The notes: a model not told the origin generated them from the letters alone. A stretch of DNA of 64,000 bases from an uncultured Bacteroidales bacterium (GCA_900316845.1 ONEG01000003.1:1-64000); one strand, 5' to 3'. Counted from the first letter of the stretch, positions 41,851 through 52,735 are shown. Numbers and translations: made by a program.

Positions 41851-42934
41851 AATAGCACTCTGGTTGGAGTCCATCCGCCGCCGTAACCTGAAGGAGTTAC
41901 ATCCTCTTCGTCAACTCTTCTGGGAGTCCACGCTCCGCTGCAATGTGCATTGTTTGCATTGCGGCAGTGACTGCGTTGCTTCCGTGGAGACGCCCGACAT
42001 GCCTGCGGAGGATTTCCTTCGGGTCATTGATACAGAGATCACGCCGCATGTCGATCCGCACAAAGTGCTGATTATCATTTCCGGCGGTGAACCCCTCATG
42101 CGCAAAGACCTTGCAGAGGTAGGCCGTGCCCTCAAGCAACGTGGCTATCCATGGGGCATGGTGACCAACGGACTTGCCCTCACGGAGCAGAAATTCCACG
42201 AACTCCTCTCTGCCGGTTTACGCTCTATCACGGTCTCCTGCGATGGGCTCGAGCAAGACCATATTTGGCTCCGCCAGCACCCCTTGGCTTTTGAGGGTGC
42301 CACCCGCGCTATCAGACTCATTGTTGATTATAATAACTCCCTTCCCTTTAGGGAGGGGAAGGGGGTAGGCTCTGTTGTATGGGACGTCGTCACTTGCGTC
42401 AATCAACGCACGATAGACCACCTGCCTCAAATCCGTGAGATGCTCTGGTCGCTCGGCGTGCGAGACTGGCGTGTCTTCGGAATCGACCCTATGGGTCGCG
42501 CAGCCTCTAATCCCGAACTTCTGCTGACTGACGATCAGTTCCAATACCTCATGGATTATATTGCTTCCGAGCGCGAAGCAGGGCGGCATGTGTCTTATTC
42601 CTGCGAAGGTTATTTAGGCACCTACGAGGGGCGCGTACGTGACCATCTCTACCAATGTGCCGCAGGTATCTCCGTCGCTTCCATTCTTATCGACGGTTCC
42701 ATCTCTGCCTGCACTTCCATCCGCGGCAAATACTACCAGGGAAACATCTACCGCGACTCCTTCTGGTCCGTCTGGGAAAACGGCTTCAAGCCCTATCGCG
42801 ACCGCTCTTGGATGCGGCAACTCGAGCCCTGCAAAGACTGCAAGGCATGGACGTTCTGCGAAGGCAACGGCATGCACCTACGTCGCGAGGACGGCTCCCT
42901 CATGCTCTGCCACCTTCACCGACTTGGACAATAA
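41834..42934 (+). CDS. Radical SAM/SPASM-type peptide-modifying enzyme
   Basis: The 366-residue enzyme has the radical SAM motif CNVHCLHC (CX3CX2C, near residues 36-43), the SAM-contacting IISGGEPLMRKD, and NGLALT. The C-terminal SPASM-like cysteines are CAAGISV, ISACTSI, EPCKDCKAWTFCEG and a last LMLC, enough for auxiliary iron-sulfur clusters. Such enzymes modify ribosomally made peptides. The two adjacent YGxP mini-lipoproteins are the obvious candidates. I chose ATG 41834, which gives the usual family N-terminus (NLRFKIALWLE). An in-frame G/C-rich repeat at 42337-42370 inserts SLPFREGKGVG into a loop near residue 170. The enzyme should act before export of the lipoproteins. Confidence 0.9.
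   Translation: MNLRFKIALWLESIRRRNLKELHPLRQLFWESTLRCNVHCLHCGSDCVASVETPDMPAEDFLRVIDTEITPHVDPHKVLIIISGGEPLMRKDLAEVGRALKQRGYPWGMVTNGLALTEQKFHELLSAGLRSITVSCDGLEQDHIWLRQHPLAFEGATRAIRLIVDYNNSLPFREGKGVGSVVWDVVTCVNQRTIDHLPQIREMLWSLGVRDWRVFGIDPMGRAASNPELLLTDDQFQYLMDYIASEREAGRHVSYSCEGYLGTYEGRVRDHLYQCAAGISVASILIDGSISACTSIRGKYYQGNIYRDSFWSVWENGFKPYRDRSWMRQLEPCKDCKAWTFCEGNGMHLRREDGSLMLCHLHRLGQ
42337..42370 (+). repeat. CTCCCTTCCC/GGGAGGGGAAGG inverted repeat inside the radical SAM gene
   Basis: CTCCCTTCCCTTTAGGGAG followed by GGGAAGGGGG forms an imperfect inverted repeat, in frame, encoding SLPFREGKGVG. Purine/pyrimidine-rich insertions of this kind recur in other Bacteroidota proteins. Confidence 0.65.
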
Positions 42935-43132
42935 CGGATTTTCGCCCTTTCTTAAAAATTTCACTATATTTCCTTATTTTGCACCACTCTTTTAGAGTGA
43001 GGCTTAATAATCGTATATCTTTTCCCAATAATCGGTATTGCGTACTTGACAAAATAGCAGTAATTTTGCACCCGATAAAAAATGGGCGTTTTTGTGCCTT
43101 AAAAATTGGGAAATTTTAATAAAAATATTAAT
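42935..43132. other. Short intergenic region before the giant gene
   Basis: A small hairpin CACTC-TTTTA-GAGTG (42985-42999) without a clear T-run lies after the radical SAM gene and might be a weak terminator. The promoter of the giant gene follows. Confidence 0.4.
43037..43068 (+). promoter_or_regulatory. Promoter of the giant exported protein gene
   Basis: ATTG (43037-43040, three of four), 20 bases, TAATTTTG (43061-43068). The start codon is about 60 bases after the expected transcript start. Confidence 0.7.
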
Positions 43133-46100
43133 ATGAGTAAATTTTTTCAGGGTGTAACGGTTTGGGTAGCTGCTGTCATGCTTGCTACGACCGTGCACGC
43201 ACAACAGTTGACCAACGCGAATTTCGAAGATTGGTCAGGCGCTTCCTTTGACGGAAATATCCAGCCGAAAGGATGGAACGCTTCGAACGTGACGCAGTTT
43301 GGCTTTAAGTTCAATTTCGCCCACCGTGAGGCAGGTCACAACGGCGGATACTCTATGATGGTACAAGACCAGGAGGTCGGTGCCGCAGGTATCACGGAGA
43401 CCTCTCCGGGTTATTTCTCCTTGGGCCAGCCTTGGGTGTATATATCCTCTCTGACGGCGGTCAGCCAGGCTTCTGCCGGTACGTACGGAGGTGTCAACTG
43501 GACCCATCGTCCGGACTCCATGTCGGTATGGATCAAACGTACCGGTTCGAACACTTCGAAGGAGGATTTCTATCTCCTCTACTACTCCTGGACGGGCAAT
43601 GTGTCGAATAACAGGTTCAAAGGCAAGAACGGAAGTTGTACGACCACCGACTCATATACCAACGAGGAGTCGGATATCCGTCAGGCGATGGACGGCAACG
43701 AGTGCGGTACGCCGCAGGGTGCTACGCAGATCTCCGAGGGTATGTGGCGCGAGCGCGCGACCTACAATAATTGGATAAACATCCGCGTGCCTATCTATTA
43801 TATGAACAACTCGACGCCGCAGAAGATGAATATCATTTTCTCCGCTTCCAACTATCCTAATTTCCGTGCCAATAACGGCTTATACACAGGCAACTCCCTC
43901 TACGTGGATGACGTCGAGTTGATCTACTCGTCGAAGATCCAGAAACTCTATATCAACGACAAGGAGTGGAAGGGTTTTGATCCGGACAACACAGGTGTTC
44001 AGGAGTACGCTCTGGGCGAGACCGCTACGGCTATCCCTTCTATCGAGGCACGCCGCGGCGCAGGTTCGCTGACCAACGCCAGAGGTACCACCAAGAGTTT
44101 CGTAGGCCGCGTGCTCTCGGGATCCGAGATCACAATCACGAACGGTAACCTCACCGACCAACCGACCTTGGTCACCGTGCGCTCCGAGGACGGTAAATCG
44201 ACTACGACCTATAAGATTCAGTTTAAGAAAGCGAAGAGTAGCAACGCGAAGTTGGCCGGTATCTCGTATGTCTTAGGCACCGACACTATCTCCGTGTCCG
44301 GATTCAGTCCTACCAGATATTCGTATAACGTTTCCCTGCCGTTCGGTACGACGACGGTTCCGCAAGTGGTGGCCGACAAACAGGAGGACGCGCAGACAAT
44401 CGCTTATACCCAGCCTGCATCAACCGGAAGTACCGCTACCATTCGTGTGACCGCAGCTAACGGAACGGATACACAGGACTACACGCTGAACTTCAGCGTA
44501 GGAGCTCTGGCGGATAACACGCTCGCAGATATCAAGGTGAACGGCAACTCCGTTCCGGGCTTCTCTCCTTCGCAGAACGTCTATAAGGTCTCGCTTCCGG
44601 TTGGCACGCCATCGCTTACCATAGAGCCTGTCTCGAAACCCGAGTATGGCAACTTGCAGACCGTAGTGATCACCCCGAACCCGCTGCCTACAGGAGAAGC
44701 CATCAATGGTACTGCCGTGCAGCTGGCGGTAACAACGCCGGGTAACACCATCGCCAATACCTACAAGCTGAACCTCAAACTCGAGCAGTCTTCATACTCC
44801 TATCTCAAGAGTCTGCAGGTCGGCGAGTATATCACTTCGTTTGAACCCGATAATTTTATCTATTATATCAATCTGCCGATGGGTACGACCGCTATCCCTG
44901 CAATCAACTATATACGGGGCGATGACTACCAGACGGTGACCGTTTCGGATTTAGGAGAAGGTATAGTGGACGGAACGGTGCGCGTCACGGTTACTGCCGG
45001 AAACGGAGACGTGAGCGTGTATAAACTCGTCTTTAGTACCGAGAAATCCGAGAACTCGACCTTGGCAGGAATCAAGATCGGAGGCATTCTCATTCCGGAT
45101 TTCAGTCCCGAGAAGACCTCCTACGCAGACACGCTGCCTGTCGGAACGACCACCGTGCCGGAGATTGAAGCCGTTCCGGCCGATGAATTCCAGCAGATCA
45201 CAATCACCATGCCGACTAACGTGAACGGAAAAGCACGTATCACCGTCACCGCCGGAAACGGAAGTACTACCGTTTATCAGATCGCTTTCTATGTGGACTC
45301 CTATACGGATAACTCGCTTGCAGACCTCAGCGTCGAGGGGTACAGCCTCCAGAACAGCGAAGGCGTAGCGGTCAGCTACGACCCCGCGGTAACGGAATAT
45401 TGGGTTCGTCTCCCGCAAGGAACGACGGCTTTACCGGCTGTCAACTATACGCCGAAAGCTGCAGAGCCGCTGCAATACGTCGTGCCTCGTCCTGTTACTA
45501 CAGGCCTGAACGGAGACTATAAGATCACGGTGCGCCCGCAGGGTGGAGCAAGTAACACCTATATCATCCATTTCTCCGTGGCTACCTCAAGTGTAGCGGA
45601 TCTGGCGATGATCTATCTGGACCAGACTCCGATACCGGGCTTCCACAAAGATACTCTTCATTATATCGACTCGCTTCCGATAGGAAACAATAGGATTCCG
45701 ACCGTTACCTTCGACAAGATGGAGCCCGCACAGCGTGTGCTGAGCGTGCTGGAAGGTAAGACCCAGAAGATCACGGTAACCGCACAGGACGGCAAGACGA
45801 AGAAGTACTACTATATCCACTTTATTACCCGTACTTCGGCAAGCGCCTACCTGAAGATGATTTACCTCGACGGTCAGCCTCTTCCGGGCTTCGTCAGCCA
45901 GACTACCGAAGGTTACGTCTATCAACTTGAGGGAGAGACCTGCCCGAAGATCACGGTGGACAAAGAGGAAGGACAACAAGTGACCATCACCGCTCCATAC
46001 GGAGACGGAATGGCGAAAATCAAAGTGGCTTCCGGTGATGAAGAAGGAAACACCTACGAAATCCGCTTCGTCAAAGTGGCTCCAGAGTCCAGCCTGTTGG

Positions 46101-49100
46101 ATAGCATTCTGGTTAATGGCGAACTGATTGAGGGCTTCCGTTCCGATTCGATGTACTATGAAGCGACTTACCAAACGAGCCGTCCGGAGATCACGGTAGT
46201 CAAACAGCATCCGTCCCAGCAGGTGAATGTGGCCTGGAAAGAAGAGGTCGCTTGGATACACGTACAAGATACTTTAGGTAACAAGGCTTCCTATAGTATA
46301 TCCTTTACCCGCGAGTTCTCAGGTGATTGCGCCCTGTCCGCTATTTATGCCGATGGAGTACTCATTGATAATTTCAATCCGGCTACGCTGATCTACAACG
46401 ATTCCTTGGCGCCCGGCTCGCAGTACCCGGAGATTACCTACGCACTCAAGGACGAAAAAAACCAGAACGCAGTCTTTGGTAAGATCGGCGACGGGCAATG
46501 GAAGATTACCGTCTTTGCAGAAAACGGAACCTCAGCCGACTATTTCGTGAACTACACGATTGAGAAATACAGCAATGCTACGCTGAAAGGCTTGACTGTC
46601 AAGGGTAAAACCCTCACTCCGGCTTTCGACCCGGAGCACTTCAACTATACGCTTACCATTGATGAAGGTGATACACTGCCTCAGGTAGTACCGGAGGCGC
46701 GCGAAGGACAAACGGTTGTCTTCTTCAACCTCAACGACTCTACCCAACAAGTCATTGTTTATACTGAGAGTGGGGCAAATAACACCTATACGCTCGCCTA
46801 CGACCGTGAGCAAAGTAATAATGCCTTGCTCGCGGGCATTCTCATCAACGGCGTGAATATCGATGGGTTTGACCCGGCGATCACCTACTATGTAGACTCC
46901 CTCGATAGGAAAGATGAGGAAGGTCATTTGACCAAAGCGGTACCGAATGTCTTCCCGATAGGAGGGAACGCGAAACAAACAATCACGACCTGTTTCAGCC
47001 GTCCGAACGGAGAAACAAAGATTCACGTTCAGGCGCAGAACGGCGATACGAAGGATTATGTCATCGCTTTCCCCGTTCGTAAGTCGGCGAACGCGTTCTT
47101 AGGCGACCTCATGCTTGATTCCGAGGATGCGGAAATCAAGTTCAAGCCCGCTACAACGGACTACGTGGTAGAGTTACCGTACGAAGCTGCCGGCTGTCCG
47201 AAGGTGATCTACGAGAAAGCCGAGCCCGAGCAACGGATCGACTTCATCTCCCGTCCGATAGGCGACACGACCCAAGTGATCGTAACCGCCGAGAACGGAG
47301 AGACCCTGACCTATAATATTCTCTTCAAACGCGAAGTCCTGAATGCCAGAAATATCCTCTCTATGATTCGTATCAAGGAGTTGGATCAGGAGCTGAGTCT
47401 GAAGAACAAAGACCAACGCGATTTCAATGTGGAAATGCCGTTCGGTTCCCGTTCACTTACTATCGAATATGAGAAATCCTACGAAGAGCAGACTGTATTC
47501 ATCCAACCGGGAGGAGTAAATCATCCGACGATTATTACCGTCAAAGCCAACAACGACTCTGTAGCCGATGAGGTTTATCATATTATTCCGTCCGTCCCGA
47601 CTGCCGATCCCGCTGTCCTCACGGATATCAGGGTCAATGGGGCTACCATCGCCGGCTTCAATCCGGAGCAATTCTCCTATATCGTGAAAGTGACGGAAAA
47701 ACCGATTCTCCGCTACACACTCAAAAAGGGCGCTGAGATCAATATCTTGGAGCAGACATCCAAACACTGGAAAGCGGAAGTGACCTACGGCGAGCGCACC
47801 AATACCTACGATGTTTGGTATTACTACCAGAATGACGTCGTGCCGAATATGGACTTCCAAAACTGGGAGAATGCGCGCGCGACCACTTCGGCTCGCAAAC
47901 CGACAGGTTGGAATGTATTGGCCGACTTTGCGGAACCTTATGAATATAAACCTTTGTTGGTAACATATACTTTCACCCCGGGTGAAGAGGTACAGCAGGA
48001 CGGTTCTAATAGTGTGGCGTATTTGCATACACAATATAACGAAGCTCCTCTTGCAGGCTACGTACCGGGTTATATGACGCTTGGAAATATTGAGTATCAT
48101 TACCAGCGATGGGGTAGTAGTGCCTTCTCTATCAGCGGAGGTATGACCTTCCGTAATACACCGGATGAGATGTCCTACCGTGCAAAGGTGGATCAGGTGA
48201 ATAATAATGCCCGCGTCCTCTACACCCTCAACGGTAGTGGCGGAGAAGAGACCTTGTTGCAAGAATTGACAAAAACGAGCGGTTATGTAACCCGCACGAT
48301 GGACCTGACGCCGGCTAATGCGGTAGCAGAAGAACCGACACAATTGAATATTACCTTTAACTCCTTTGACTCCGAGTCCGGAAAGAACGGTACGGTAGGA
48401 GGCGAAGCAAAGATGTATGTCGATTGGATGGCACTGAGCTTCAACCACACGCTGACGTCGATGACGGCTGACGGCTTCAACGCAGCGAAAGAGGGCAACG
48501 CGTTTACGGTAACCCTGACCGATCCGGAGCGCATCGAGAAACCGATTCTCTCCTTCACCGGAGAAGTAAGAGACCAGGCACAAGATGTCGTTTGGTCGGC
48601 AGAGACGGTAGAAGGTGACTTCGGCGTACGCACGGCTACCATCCGTAACTGGGCAGAGAACGGCGCTGACTACAGCGATTACACTCTGACCGTCAAACGT
48701 CCTCTGGATACCCGCAATCAGCTGGCAAGTCTTTACAAAGATAGCCTCCCGATCACGGGATTTGATCCGGCAACCACGTCGTACACCATTCATGTACCGG
48801 CGGCTCGTCATCACTTACATGACTTGCTTCCGGTACCGGCTTCGTCGCTGCAAACGGTTACATCCGTCTTTAACGAGGCTGATTCCACGATGACAATCAC
48901 CGTCACGCCTGAGAAGGGTGAACCTACGGTCTATACCGTCAAGTTCATCACCGACCTCAGCGATGATACTACGCTTGCTGACATAAAAGCGGAAGGTGTT
49001 ACCTACAACGCCGAGACGCATGAATATATCGTTCCTGCTGAGCAATTACCACTTATCACTTTTGAAAAGAAATCGGATCTCCAATCCGTTTCCCTCATCA

Positions 49101-52100
49101 ACGGCGTGATCACAGTAACGGCGGAGAACGGCGCAGTGGGTACTTATACCATTACGGCGCAACCTCCTGTGGTTCCGAGTACAGGTGTACTCAGCGAGTT
49201 CTATCTGGGCACTAATGTGTATTCCGGTATAGGTGGCGCAGATCTGACAGAGAAGGCGGACAAACCGGATACTTACGTAGCCTTCACGCGTGCAGTAGCT
49301 TCTGATTCGGTTGTCTTCGTGCAAGATCCGGAGAAGATGCAATGGGCGGTTGAAGGCTCTACCGGAAATACGACTTACACCTGGACCTATTCCTTGTCGG
49401 ATAACACGGACTTGGCGAATATCAAACTTGACGGGCATGATTACGAGGAATTTAATGTATCCAAATATGAGTATGATATCACTCCGGATACGACCCACCT
49501 TGTGGAGCCGATCGGTAAAGATGGTCAGACGCTGGTTACTACCTTCGAGAATGTAGATGGCGTTATTACCTATACGACCGTTGTGACTGCTGCCAATAAG
49601 GTTGCCAAACGAACCTACACAATCAAGGTGGCTCGTCCGAAGAGCAGTAGTCCGTATTTGGCAGGTCTGATGCTCGATACTACGTTGATTGCGGACTTTG
49701 ATTCATTGGAAACGAATTATACGGTAACCCTGCCGGTGGAGGCTGTCAAACGTGAGAATCCCAAGATGCCTTCTATCGCCTATATAGCAGGTCATGAGGG
49801 ACAGACAATTGAGGTAGAACCCGGCCAACTGAACGGTACCCCGACTACCTTTACTGTTCATAGCGAAGATGGATTTGCCACTAAGATGTACAACCTGACG
49901 GTAAATACCGAAAAGAGTCATTGCTCCGATCTGACAGGTATAACCGTCAACGGAGAAGCCTTGGATTATTTCGAACCCGGACGTCACTTCTACTCCGTTT
50001 CGCTGAAATCCGATAAGTATGAGGTGGACTACACTTCAGACGATCGTTTCCAGACTGTAACCTCGCCTTCGCGTTTGGATACCATCCACAAGACGATACA
50101 TGGGACGGATACGATCATTAGCCAGATCCGTTATACAATCCATGTAGAGGCGGAGAACGGTGGTGCTGATACCTCTAATTATGAAGTGATGATCTATTTT
50201 GAGAATCAATCGAATGATGAGAAATTGGCGAATATCACCTTGGATGGCGAGAACTTCGAGAACTTTGAGCGGGCGCTCAATGCAGACCTCACCTTCGATC
50301 CGGGTAACAATAATTACACCATTAATTTGCCCTATGATCGTGAGACTTTGCCGGAGGTTAGTGCACAACTCAAGATGGACGGACAAAAAGTAGAAATCTT
50401 CCATAAGCAAGATTCTGTCATCCTGGATGTCACGGCGGTGGATGGTAAATCCCATAACCGGTATATACTCCATTTCCACAGACCGCTCTCCAAAAATGCG
50501 GATCTGAGTATGATTTATATCAACGGCGATTCGCTCCGGAATTTCGAACCCGGCACGTATTTCTACCACGTGAATCTGGCTGTAGGCGTTCATACGCTGC
50601 CGGAGGTAGATGGCCAGAAAGCGGAGGTGGGGCAGACGATTCTGACGCCGGTGATTGATCAGGATAAACGTCAGGCTACCATCAAGGTTCTGGCGCAAGA
50701 CCAGACTTATACGGCTACTTATGTCGTTGCCTTCCAATTTACCCAATCGGACGTAGATACCCTGGCGATGATCTATCAAGACGGTGACTCCTTGAAGAAC
50801 TACCGTGCAGATTCTATCTACTATGCAATCTCTTTGCCGGTTGGTACAGCCGCCTTCCCGGATTTGTCATGGGAGAACGGAGACGAATGGCAGACAATCA
50901 CGATGAGCCAGCTGGATAGTACTGCCAACTCGCTCATCCGTCAGATCAACGTGACTTCCGAGAGCATGCATACCCGCACCTACACGATTTCCTATACGAT
51001 CGAGAAATCGAATGTCGATACCCTCCAGATGATCTTCGTGCAGCAACGTAGGATTGAGAACTTCGAAGGAAAGAACAACGAATATACATTCGAGTTGACG
51101 GCTTCTGAGGCATCTGAATTGAACGGACGTTTGCCGGTAGTGGAATATATCACCGGTGATGACTACCAATCCGTCTTTGTGTCGCAACAAACGGAGGAGA
51201 CCCTGACCGGCAAGACCCTCGGTTATAAATCGCTTGTCACCGTGACGGCCGCTTCCGGCGCTACACGTACCTACACGATCCATTATCCTGTTCAGAAATC
51301 CGATGAGGCTACCCTGAACATGATTAACGTTGGTGGCAAACCGCTCTCGAACTTCATCTCTGAGCAGTATAACTACAAGCAGGAGATCGATGTGAACGCA
51401 GCCGTTCCGGTGGTGACGGTAATCAAGAAAGAGGAGATTCAGGTGGTTGAGATTAGCATCAACGAAGATACCGTATCGGTTCTCGTAACGGCAGAGGATG
51501 GCATCACGACCGCTTCCTACAGCCTGATCTTCGAGCGCGTCATGTCTTCTATCACCACGCTCCAACGTATCATCTTGATTAACCAAGCAGGCGACACACT
51601 GCCGTCTTATCAGTTCCCCTTCATCCCCGAAGAGCGGAGATATACGGTGAACATTCCGTACGAAGCAGGAAAACCGCTGACGGAGCAACTACCGGATGTT
51701 GAGACCATCCTCTATGACCCGCTGCAGGTTACTCAGATCACTAATCATGAGCTGGACGATACGAACGTACGTGTGAATGTGACGGTTATTGCTCCGAACG
51801 GAGAAGATGAAGGTCAATACGAGATCACCTTCCACTTTATTAAGCCCTCCGATGCGAACCTTACCTCCATCCTTGTGAATGGTACGGAGTTAGAAGGCTT
51901 CACGGCGTCTAACACGGAGTACAACTACGCACACCCGTATGGCTCTTCCGAGGCGGATTATTTCACGGCAGAGGATATACAGGCGATCCTGAGTGACCCG
52001 CTGGCTACAGTTACTGTCACCGCTAATGAGAACGGAAAGATCTTCATTACCGTTGTGGCACAAGATGGTACCGAGAATACCTATACCATTTCGCAATCCA

Positions 52101-52735
52101 TCGCGAAAGATAACGACTGCTTCTTGAGTGCCATCTTCCTCGAAGATGAGGGTAGAAAAGACACGATAAGCGGATTCGACCCCGAAGTGACGTTCTATAC
52201 CTACTATCTGCGTGCGGGTGCTACGACAACCCCGAATGTGGATGCGATCGCTCGTTCCTTGAACGCGGTAGTAGATATTCGTCCGGCTTCGGCTGGAGAT
52301 ACCTGCCTCATTATCTGTACCGCAGACGACCAGACGGAGAAACGTTACTACATCCATTTCGCAATCTCTACGATCGACGAATCGGCAGTAGCTACTGCAA
52401 GCGACGTGATTGTCAAACGTGTACCGGGAGCAGCCCAGCTGTTTGTGGGTACCCTCCGCCGAGATGTCCACTTCGCCCTCTTTGATGGTGCGGGAAGACT
52501 CCTCTTCTACGAGCAGGTACCAACAGCGGATCCGAACGATGTCGAATTAGGAATAGGTGAAGATGGACACGAACGCCTCAATAACATCGTCGGAACCGAG
52601 CATGGTTTGATAGTGAACATTGAGTTAGGAAAAGTGTACTTCTATACCATCCTTTATGGAGAAAAGAACTTTATCCAGATGCTCAAGGGCGATACCGCCA
52701 AGAGACTGAGATACGGTAAAATCATCGCCCTGTAA
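43133..52735 (+). CDS. Giant exported repeat protein with PCMD and cadherin-like sandwich domains
   Basis: About 3,200 residues. A signal peptide ends at VHAQQ. Residues about 25-270 form a PCMD-type (putative carbohydrate metabolism) domain with NANFEDW, PKGWNASN and a closing LYVDDVELIY. Then come about 14 beta-sandwich repeats of 75-95 residues, a second PCMD-like domain (near 1570-1790, MDFQNWENAR, KPTGWNV, MYVDWMALSF), and about 15 more repeats. Each repeat follows the pattern LxxIxVNGxxxxGFxPxxxxYxVxLPxGTTxxP. The last 100 residues (VYFYTILYGEKNFIQ, ending YGKIIAL) resemble a type IX secretion sorting domain. This predicts a surface adhesin, stalk or glycan-binding protein. I chose ATG 43133 because it gives a normal signal peptide. 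Its promoter lies just upstream, and three small envelope genes follow. Confidence 0.9.
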   Translation: MSKFFQGVTVWVAAVMLATTVHAQQLTNANFEDWSGASFDGNIQPKGWNASNVTQFGFKFNFAHREAGHNGGYSMMVQDQEVGAAGITETSPGYFSLGQPWVYISSLTAVSQASAGTYGGVNWTHRPDSMSVWIKRTGSNTSKEDFYLLYYSWTGNVSNNRFKGKNGSCTTTDSYTNEESDIRQAMDGNECGTPQGATQISEGMWRERATYNNWINIRVPIYYMNNSTPQKMNIIFSASNYPNFRANNGLYTGNSLYVDDVELIYSSKIQKLYINDKEWKGFDPDNTGVQEYALGETATAIPSIEARRGAGSLTNARGTTKSFVGRVLSGSEITITNGNLTDQPTLVTVRSEDGKSTTTYKIQFKKAKSSNAKLAGISYVLGTDTISVSGFSPTRYSYNVSLPFGTTTVPQVVADKQEDAQTIAYTQPASTGSTATIRVTAANGTDTQDYTLNFSVGALADNTLADIKVNGNSVPGFSPSQNVYKVSLPVGTPSLTIEPVSKPEYGNLQTVVITPNPLPTGEAINGTAVQLAVTTPGNTIANTYKLNLKLEQSSYSYLKSLQVGEYITSFEPDNFIYYINLPMGTTAIPAINYIRGDDYQTVTVSDLGEGIVDGTVRVTVTAGNGDVSVYKLVFSTEKSENSTLAGIKIGGILIPDFSPEKTSYADTLPVGTTTVPEIEAVPADEFQQITITMPTNVNGKARITVTAGNGSTTVYQIAFYVDSYTDNSLADLSVEGYSLQNSEGVAVSYDPAVTEYWVRLPQGTTALPAVNYTPKAAEPLQYVVPRPVTTGLNGDYKITVRPQGGASNTYIIHFSVATSSVADLAMIYLDQTPIPGFHKDTLHYIDSLPIGNNRIPTVTFDKMEPAQRVLSVLEGKTQKITVTAQDGKTKKYYYIHFITRTSASAYLKMIYLDGQPLPGFVSQTTEGYVYQLEGETCPKITVDKEEGQQVTITAPYGDGMAKIKVASGDEEGNTYEIRFVKVAPESSLLDSILVNGELIEGFRSDSMYYEATYQTSRPEITVVKQHPSQQVNVAWKEEVAWIHVQDTLGNKASYSISFTREFSGDCALSAIYADGVLIDNFNPATLIYNDSLAPGSQYPEITYALKDEKNQNAVFGKIGDGQWKITVFAENGTSADYFVNYTIEKYSNATLKGLTVKGKTLTPAFDPEHFNYTLTIDEGDTLPQVVPEAREGQTVVFFNLNDSTQQVIVYTESGANNTYTLAYDREQSNNALLAGILINGVNIDGFDPAITYYVDSLDRKDEEGHLTKAVPNVFPIGGNAKQTITTCFSRPNGETKIHVQAQNGDTKDYVIAFPVRKSANAFLGDLMLDSEDAEIKFKPATTDYVVELPYEAAGCPKVIYEKAEPEQRIDFISRPIGDTTQVIVTAENGETLTYNILFKREVLNARNILSMIRIKELDQELSLKNKDQRDFNVEMPFGSRSLTIEYEKSYEEQTVFIQPGGVNHPTIITVKANNDSVADEVYHIIPSVPTADPAVLTDIRVNGATIAGFNPEQFSYIVKVTEKPILRYTLKKGAEINILEQTSKHWKAEVTYGERTNTYDVWYYYQNDVVPNMDFQNWENARATTSARKPTGWNVLADFAEPYEYKPLLVTYTFTPGEEVQQDGSNSVAYLHTQYNEAPLAGYVPGYMTLGNIEYHYQRWGSSAFSISGGMTFRNTPDEMSYRAKVDQVNNNARVLYTLNGSGGEETLLQELTKTSGYVTRTMDLTPANAVAEEPTQLNITFNSFDSESGKNGTVGGEAKMYVDWMALSFNHTLTSMTADGFNAAKEGNAFTVTLTDPERIEKPILSFTGEVRDQAQDVVWSAETVEGDFGVRTATIRNWAENGADYSDYTLTVKRPLDTRNQLASLYKDSLPITGFDPATTSYTIHVPAARHHLHDLLPVPASSLQTVTSVFNEADSTMTITVTPEKGEPTVYTVKFITDLSDDTTLADIKAEGVTYNAETHEYIVPAEQLPLITFEKKSDLQSVSLINGVITVTAENGAVGTYTITAQPPVVPSTGVLSEFYLGTNVYSGIGGADLTEKADKPDTYVAFTRAVASDSVVFVQDPEKMQWAVEGSTGNTTYTWTYSLSDNTDLANIKLDGHDYEEFNVSKYEYDITPDTTHLVEPIGKDGQTLVTTFENVDGVITYTTVVTAANKVAKRTYTIKVARPKSSSPYLAGLMLDTTLIADFDSLETNYTVTLPVEAVKRENPKMPSIAYIAGHEGQTIEVEPGQLNGTPTTFTVHSEDGFATKMYNLTVNTEKSHCSDLTGITVNGEALDYFEPGRHFYSVSLKSDKYEVDYTSDDRFQTVTSPSRLDTIHKTIHGTDTIISQIRYTIHVEAENGGADTSNYEVMIYFENQSNDEKLANITLDGENFENFERALNADLTFDPGNNNYTINLPYDRETLPEVSAQLKMDGQKVEIFHKQDSVILDVTAVDGKSHNRYILHFHRPLSKNADLSMIYINGDSLRNFEPGTYFYHVNLAVGVHTLPEVDGQKAEVGQTILTPVIDQDKRQATIKVLAQDQTYTATYVVAFQFTQSDVDTLAMIYQDGDSLKNYRADSIYYAISLPVGTAAFPDLSWENGDEWQTITMSQLDSTANSLIRQINVTSESMHTRTYTISYTIEKSNVDTLQMIFVQQRRIENFEGKNNEYTFELTASEASELNGRLPVVEYITGDDYQSVFVSQQTEETLTGKTLGYKSLVTVTAASGATRTYTIHYPVQKSDEATLNMINVGGKPLSNFISEQYNYKQEIDVNAAVPVVTVIKKEEIQVVEISINEDTVSVLVTAEDGITTASYSLIFERVMSSITTLQRIILINQAGDTLPSYQFPFIPEERRYTVNIPYEAGKPLTEQLPDVETILYDPLQVTQITNHELDDTNVRVNVTVIAPNGEDEGQYEITFHFIKPSDANLTSILVNGTELEGFTASNTEYNYAHPYGSSEADYFTAEDIQAILSDPLATVTVTANENGKIFITVVAQDGTENTYTISQSIAKDNDCFLSAIFLEDEGRKDTISGFDPEVTFYTYYLRAGATTTPNVDAIARSLNAVVDIRPASAGDTCLIICTADDQTEKRYYIHFAISTIDESAVATASDVIVKRVPGAAQLFVGTLRRDVHFALFDGAGRLLFYEQVPTADPNDVELGIGEDGHERLNNIVGTEHGLIVNIELGKVYFYTILYGEKNFIQMLKGDTAKRLRYGKIIAL

